Assembly: GCA_002868925.1 (NCBI GenBank)
Contig: PKTZ01000080.1
Coordinates: forward strand, 1-42,006
Direction of reading: 5' to 3'
Source of the DNA: Desulfuromonas sp.
Lineage (GTDB): Bacteria > Desulfobacterota > Desulfuromonadia > Desulfuromonadales > UBA2294
Length of the DNA stretch: 42,006 nucleotides
Shown: positions 38,478-42,006 of the stretch, in pieces
Position numbering within the stretch: the stretch's first letter is position 1
How the letters are laid out: the number at the start of each line of letters is the position of its first letter
The notes under the pieces: generated by a model
What the model was told of the DNA's origin: nothing
Databases searched by the model: none
The model's input: the letters and a program-made list of their open reading frames with translations, nothing else
Position numbers and translations under genes: made by a program

Positions 38478-39905
38478 TTATTGACTGATCGTAATTATCT
38501 TACCGGTATCGGCCTTGACCGACTTGCTGCTGCCATCGGCAAAGACGACCGTTACATCATAGCTACCCGCCTGCAGTCCGAAATGCGCGACATTGGGTGA
38601 CTGGGCACAGAAGCCGTCGGCCGACTTGATTTCACGAACTGCAAGAGCCTTGCCGTTCTGACTGACCGAAACCTTGGCACCGTAACCGCTCCCCTTGCCG
38701 GCAACCTTCACCTTCAGGTAGTTGCCATCGTTCTGCTGGTTCAGGTAGAGCTTGTTCGGAGCACCCCAGTTGACCACGTAGAGATCGAGGTCGCCGTCGT
38801 TGTCAACATCGGCGAAGGCGGTCCCCTTGGTACGCACGGTCGAGCACTGCAGGACCGGCTGGGCATCGGCGACATTCTTGAAGCTGCCGGCGCCGTCGTT
38901 GACGTAGAGCTGGTTGGCCAGCTTGCAGTCACCCTCGTAAAGGTCGAGGTCGCCGTCATTATCGATATCGCCGAAGGTCGGGCCCTTGCCCCAGCCCTCA
39001 TGGGCACCGGCAATCTGGGCAGTCGCCTCGGTGAAGGTCCCGTTGCCGTTGTTCAGGTAAAGATTGTTTTTACCGACATAGTTGGAGACGAAGAGATCTT
39101 GATCGCCATCGCTGTCGATATCGGCAAAGGAGGCTCCGAGGCCCCAGTTGCCGTCAGCAACACCCGCTTCACGGCCGACATCGCTGAAGGTGCCGTCGCC
39201 GTTGTTGCGATAAAGCTTGTTCGCCTCACCGACCGGGTAGCGACCGTTGACGACGTAAAGGTCGACGTCGCCGTCGTTGTCGATATCAGACCAGACGCCC
39301 ATCCAGCTCCAGGAGCGATCGCCGACACCGGCAGCATCGGTCACGTCGCTGAAGGTGCCGTCGCCGTTGTTGCGATAAAGGACGTTCTTGGCGCCGACGC
39401 CGTAGTTGGCGCAGTAGATGTCGAGGTTGCCGTCATTGTCATAGTCAGCGAACGAGGCGGCGTAGGTGAAGGCCTTCAGCCCGACTCCCGCTTCTGCGGT
39501 AACGTCGGTGAAGGTTCCGTCGCCGTTTCCTTTGAACAGACGGTTAGCTTCGATCTCGTGACGACCGCCGGTCGCGATGTAGAGGTCGGCGTTGCCATCG
39601 TTGTTGTAATCACCAAAGACGCTCCCCATGGCGAAACCGGGGTAATCAACACCGGCACCGGCAGTATCGGTGATATCCTCGAAACGACCGTTGCCGTTGT
39701 TCAGGAAAAGCTTGTTGGCCCCACCCTTGTTGGAAACATAGAGATCGACCAACCCGTCATTATTGACATCGGCGAAGGCAACACCTTTACCGAGGCCATC
39801 GTCGGCAACGCCGGCCGCATCGGATACGTCGGCGAAGTTGGCGGCGTAAGCCGAACCGGCCAACAGGGCCAACCCCAGACCCAGAGATAAAATCTTCTTG
39901 AACAT
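38478..39905 (-). CDS. FG-GAP/VCBS repeat beta-propeller exported protein with C-terminal ASPIC/UnbV-like domain
   Basis: MFKKILSLGLGLALLAGSAYAANFADVSDAAGV; repeated FADxDNDGxxDLYVxN...NKLYxNNGDGTFxDVT; C-terminal NYLKVKVAGKGSGYGAKVSVSQNGK. Confidence 0.9.
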   Translation of the reverse strand: MFKKILSLGLGLALLAGSAYAANFADVSDAAGVADDGLGKGVAFADVNNDGLVDLYVSNKGGANKLFLNNGNGRFEDITDTAGAGVDYPGFAMGSVFGDYNNDGNADLYIATGGRHEIEANRLFKGNGDGTFTDVTAEAGVGLKAFTYAASFADYDNDGNLDIYCANYGVGAKNVLYRNNGDGTFSDVTDAAGVGDRSWSWMGVWSDIDNDGDVDLYVVNGRYPVGEANKLYRNNGDGTFSDVGREAGVADGNWGLGASFADIDSDGDQDLFVSNYVGKNNLYLNNGNGTFTEATAQIAGAHEGWGKGPTFGDIDNDGDLDLYEGDCKLANQLYVNDGAGSFKNVADAQPVLQCSTVRTKGTAFADVDNDGDLDLYVVNWGAPNKLYLNQQNDGNYLKVKVAGKGSGYGAKVSVSQNGKALAVREIKSADGFCAQSPNVAHFGLQAGSYDVTVVFADGSSKSVKADTGKIITISQ

Positions 39906-39992
39906 ACAGATTCTCCTTTTCACCAGTTCAAACCTGATGTAGAGCGAAATGGCGACACTGTCCAAATAAAAGTATCTAGATAACAAACCAAC

Positions 39993-40051
39993 TTTATAAA
40001 ATTTACCAGACCCCTGCAACAAGTACAAGTATCTGTAATATATTACGATAC
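39993..40051 (-). promoter_or_regulatory. Putative promoter and upstream palindrome for the FG-GAP gene
   Basis: Minus-strand TATAAA (plus 39993-39998), TTGTTG/TTGCAG -35 candidates (40014-40022), palindrome GTATC-t-GTAATATATTAC-GATAC (40029-40051). Confidence 0.4.
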
Positions 40052-40189
40052 ATGCATTATGAATTTATTTCAACAGTTCAGGCCAATGACCCGAACCACA
40101 TATTAAAAAAAATTATTCATGCAAAAATGGGGCCGACACATTTCTGGCAAAAAGCCGTCACCTGTCTTTCCGTGACGGGCAAAACTCCA

Positions 40190-41143
40190 TCAGAACAGTG
40201 ACTGACCAACCAGACCGACAAGCATCGCCAATCCGAGCACCACTCCAAGAAAAACGAGGACCACCCTTTTTTTGAACATGCCACCCAGAGCGATCATCGC
40301 CGGCAGGCTCGAAACCGGCCCGGCCAACAGGAACGTCAAACCGGCGCCCGGGTCGATGCCGCGCTGCAGCAGACCGGCCAGAACCGGGATCGCCGGGATC
40401 TGGTTCAGCGGCAGCGGCAAACCGATCAGCGCCGCCATGACGATCGAAACAATATCGTTACGGCCGACCAGAACGGTGACCCATGCCATCGGCACCAGGG
40501 TCACGATGATCGCCTCGATAACGATCGCCAACAACAGGAACTTGCCGACGAAAAGAGCGGCATCAAGGCTGCGATCGAAGATGAATCGGAGCTGGCTCTT
40601 GCGCGGGATGATCTGCATCCGCTTGACGTGGATGCCGGCTTGGGCACCAATCTCCGCCGCCGGCGCCAGATTGCCCTCATCAGTATAAACCGGCTTGAGC
40701 AACAACAGGTCGCCGGCAAGATACCCTTGCAGGATCAGGAGCTGCGTCACAACGCCAGTACCGATACCGATCACGCCGGCACCGACCAGCTTCCAGATCG
40801 CCCAGTCGGCCCCGAGGCCGCGCCAGGTCAGCAAAAAGGCATCCGGCCCCATCACCGGCGAGGTCGCCAGCAGCGCCAGCAGCGGCGGCAGCGGCGTGCC
40901 GACCATCGCCAGCGAGATGGCGACCGGGAGGATGCCGCAAGCGCAGAGCGGCGAAACCATACCGACCCCGGTCGCGATAAAGATTCCGGCCATGCCGGCC
41001 CGGTTGACCGCATCGCGGATCTTGAGATCGAGCTTATAGCCCTTGATCAAACCGACCAGCAGCACCGAGAGCAGGAAGAACCACCACATGCGGGTGACCT
41101 CCTCCCAGACTACGCCGGCGATTTGAATCAGCACCTCGCTCAC
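40190..41143 (-). CDS. Permease of the UPF0718/ArsP-like family
   Basis: Multi-TM protein with GVGMVSPLCACGILPVAISL and LLATSPVMGPDAFLLT. Confidence 0.82.
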   Translation of the reverse strand: MSEVLIQIAGVVWEEVTRMWWFFLLSVLLVGLIKGYKLDLKIRDAVNRAGMAGIFIATGVGMVSPLCACGILPVAISLAMVGTPLPPLLALLATSPVMGPDAFLLTWRGLGADWAIWKLVGAGVIGIGTGVVTQLLILQGYLAGDLLLLKPVYTDEGNLAPAAEIGAQAGIHVKRMQIIPRKSQLRFIFDRSLDAALFVGKFLLLAIVIEAIIVTLVPMAWVTVLVGRNDIVSIVMAALIGLPLPLNQIPAIPVLAGLLQRGIDPGAGLTFLLAGPVSSLPAMIALGGMFKKRVVLVFLGVVLGLAMLVGLVGQSLF

Positions 41144-41622
41144 AGCGCCCCCTTGCCGACCCGTATAGTCAATAGATCTTCATCAGGCGCCTGCCAGAGC
41201 GCCGGCAGGATACGATCGAGGGCGAGTTCCTTTTGCTGCTCACGCTCCGAACGTTCCTGGTCAGACAAGGACTCCCACCCTTTTTCCAGCTCGTTACTCA
41301 AGTAGCGATACTCACCGGCGATCTGCATGGCGTTGTCACTCAGCCCGACTTCGACGACCTCACCGGATGAAAAGAAGATTTCGAGCACGTGCCGCCCTTC
41401 GGTGGTCACTTTCAGGCTCCCATTTTCCTCGCTGCACCCGGTAGTCAGGGCGATGCCGTCGAGGGCGCAGGTCCGGTTATGGTAGACGGCGGTCAACTCT
41501 GCGTCCGGCGACGAAAGTGCTGCCAGCGCTGCCAATCCGAGCCGACCACCGAGGGTACTCATCGGACAGCGGTGACCGTGCCGTGCGTAAATCCGGGCGA
41601 ATATTTCGGGTGCTTCGATCAT
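41140..41622 (-). CDS. FmdE-like (formylmethanofuran dehydrogenase subunit E family) protein
   Basis: FARIYARHGHRCPMSTLGGRLGLAAL...CALDGIALTTGCSEENGSL. Confidence 0.82.
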   Translation of the reverse strand: MIEAPEIFARIYARHGHRCPMSTLGGRLGLAALAALSSPDAELTAVYHNRTCALDGIALTTGCSEENGSLKVTTEGRHVLEIFFSSGEVVEVGLSDNAMQIAGEYRYLSNELEKGWESLSDQERSEREQQKELALDRILPALWQAPDEDLLTIRVGKGAL

Positions 41623-41637
41623 CTATTAACCGTTAAC

Positions 41638-41700
41638 CACGAAGGGCACGAAGAAAAACTTTAAATCTTTGCCTCACGCAAAGCCGCGAAGTCGCGAAGA
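41638..41700 (+). repeat. CACGAAG-type dispersed intergenic repeat
   Basis: TTAACCACGAAGGGCACGAAGAAAAA...CACGCAAAGCCGCGAAGTCGCGAAGAAAAGC; resembles a repeat seen across many genomes. Confidence 0.6.
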
Positions 41701-41766
41701 AAAGCAAGGCTAGTTGAATACCAAATCAAGAAAATTTCAAAACCTTCAACCTTGCACAATGGTTAA

Positions 41767-41886
41767 GGAGCGAGGAGTTTTGCACTCAATCAAGGCGGGC
41801 GGTTGAGCCGCGCGGAGGCGTAGCAGAGCTACGTCGCACAAGCGGATCAGCCAACCAACGCCGAGTGAGGGCAAAAGAACCGCTCC
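41767..41886. repeat. 120-bp imperfect palindrome
   Basis: GGAGCG...AGTTTTGC.CTCA...GGCG...GGTTG...GCGTAGC-AGA-GCTACGT...CCAACC..CGCC..TGAG.GCAAAA...CGCTCC; the outer arms and the central GTAGC-AGA-GCTAC share a midpoint near 41826. Confidence 0.75.
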
Positions 41887-42006
41887 TAGAACTCGTAGTG
41901 GTGCGGGCAGTCCGTATCCCGTATCTCATGATACTTCTTGACCATATCCGGGGTCAGAAACTGCCGCACCTCTGTGAGCGCCTTTTCGAAGTGCTGCTGT
42001 GTCACC
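41886..42006 (-). CDS. C-terminus of a protein, probably AAA-family ATPase (partial)
   Basis: Reverse translation VTQQHFEKALTEVRQFLTPDMVKKYHEIRDTDCPHHYEF* resembles the C-terminal tail of CDC48/FtsH-like AAA proteins. Confidence 0.45.
   Translation of the reverse strand, partial: VTQQHFEKALTEVRQFLTPDMVKKYHEIRDTDCPHHYEF

Noticed and set aside
39000-39700. DNA-level tandem repeats within the FG-GAP gene
   Set aside because: Explained by the repeated protein motif (DNDGxxDLYV...NNGDGTF); no independent repeat element needed.
38997-39890. Long plus-strand ORF 39000-39890 opposite the FG-GAP gene
   Set aside because: Antisense shadow ORF created by the biased codon composition of the Asp/Asn/Gly-rich repeats; same applies to most overlapping opposite-strand ORFs in the track.
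41671-41700. ACGCAAAGCC at 41673, identical to the GEMM riboswitch core
   Set aside because: It is embedded in the CACGAAG/GCGAAG-type dispersed repeat, lacks both GEMM helices and has no plus-strand gene immediately downstream.

Overview
The window looks like a chromosomal segment from a Desulfuromonadales/Geobacter-type deltaproteobacterium; this is inferred from gene content, not from a search. Left part (1-10 kb): tuf with a four-tRNA cluster, rlmB, pyrF, a proS reading frame broken by one in-frame UAG, a REC-GGDEF gene, ispG and yedF. Middle part (10-21.5 kb): a GEMM (c-di-GMP/cGAMP-class) riboswitch before a small triheme cytochrome, an ECF-type Ni/Co uptake operon with a His-rich fused ATPase, aroF/G with a nested-repeat leader, the mercury-methylation pair hgcA-hgcB, and a second REC-GGDEF gene. 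Right part (23-40 kb): a long, tightly packed, one-direction block. It contains a DUF3047 protein, a membrane polyferredoxin broken by one in-frame UGA, a DUF362 protein, an orphan OpuAC-like protein, DUF3467, four right-handed beta-helix proteins alternating with three paralogous carboxypeptidase-regulatory-like proteins, a membrane spermidine-synthase-like protein, and an FG-GAP/ASPIC propeller protein. A previously uncalled 18-codon ORF, MKKYMKPKVVGSGNVHPC, with a strong Shine-Dalgarno sits inside this block. Other leads: a ~60-70 nt candidate sRNA with a Fur-box-like promoter and a CCCCUCC loop near 1.4-1.5 kb, a three-copy regularly spaced palindrome array at 23.1 kb, and a 120-bp imperfect palindrome at 41.8 kb. 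All family calls come from reading translations and motifs; no searches were run.
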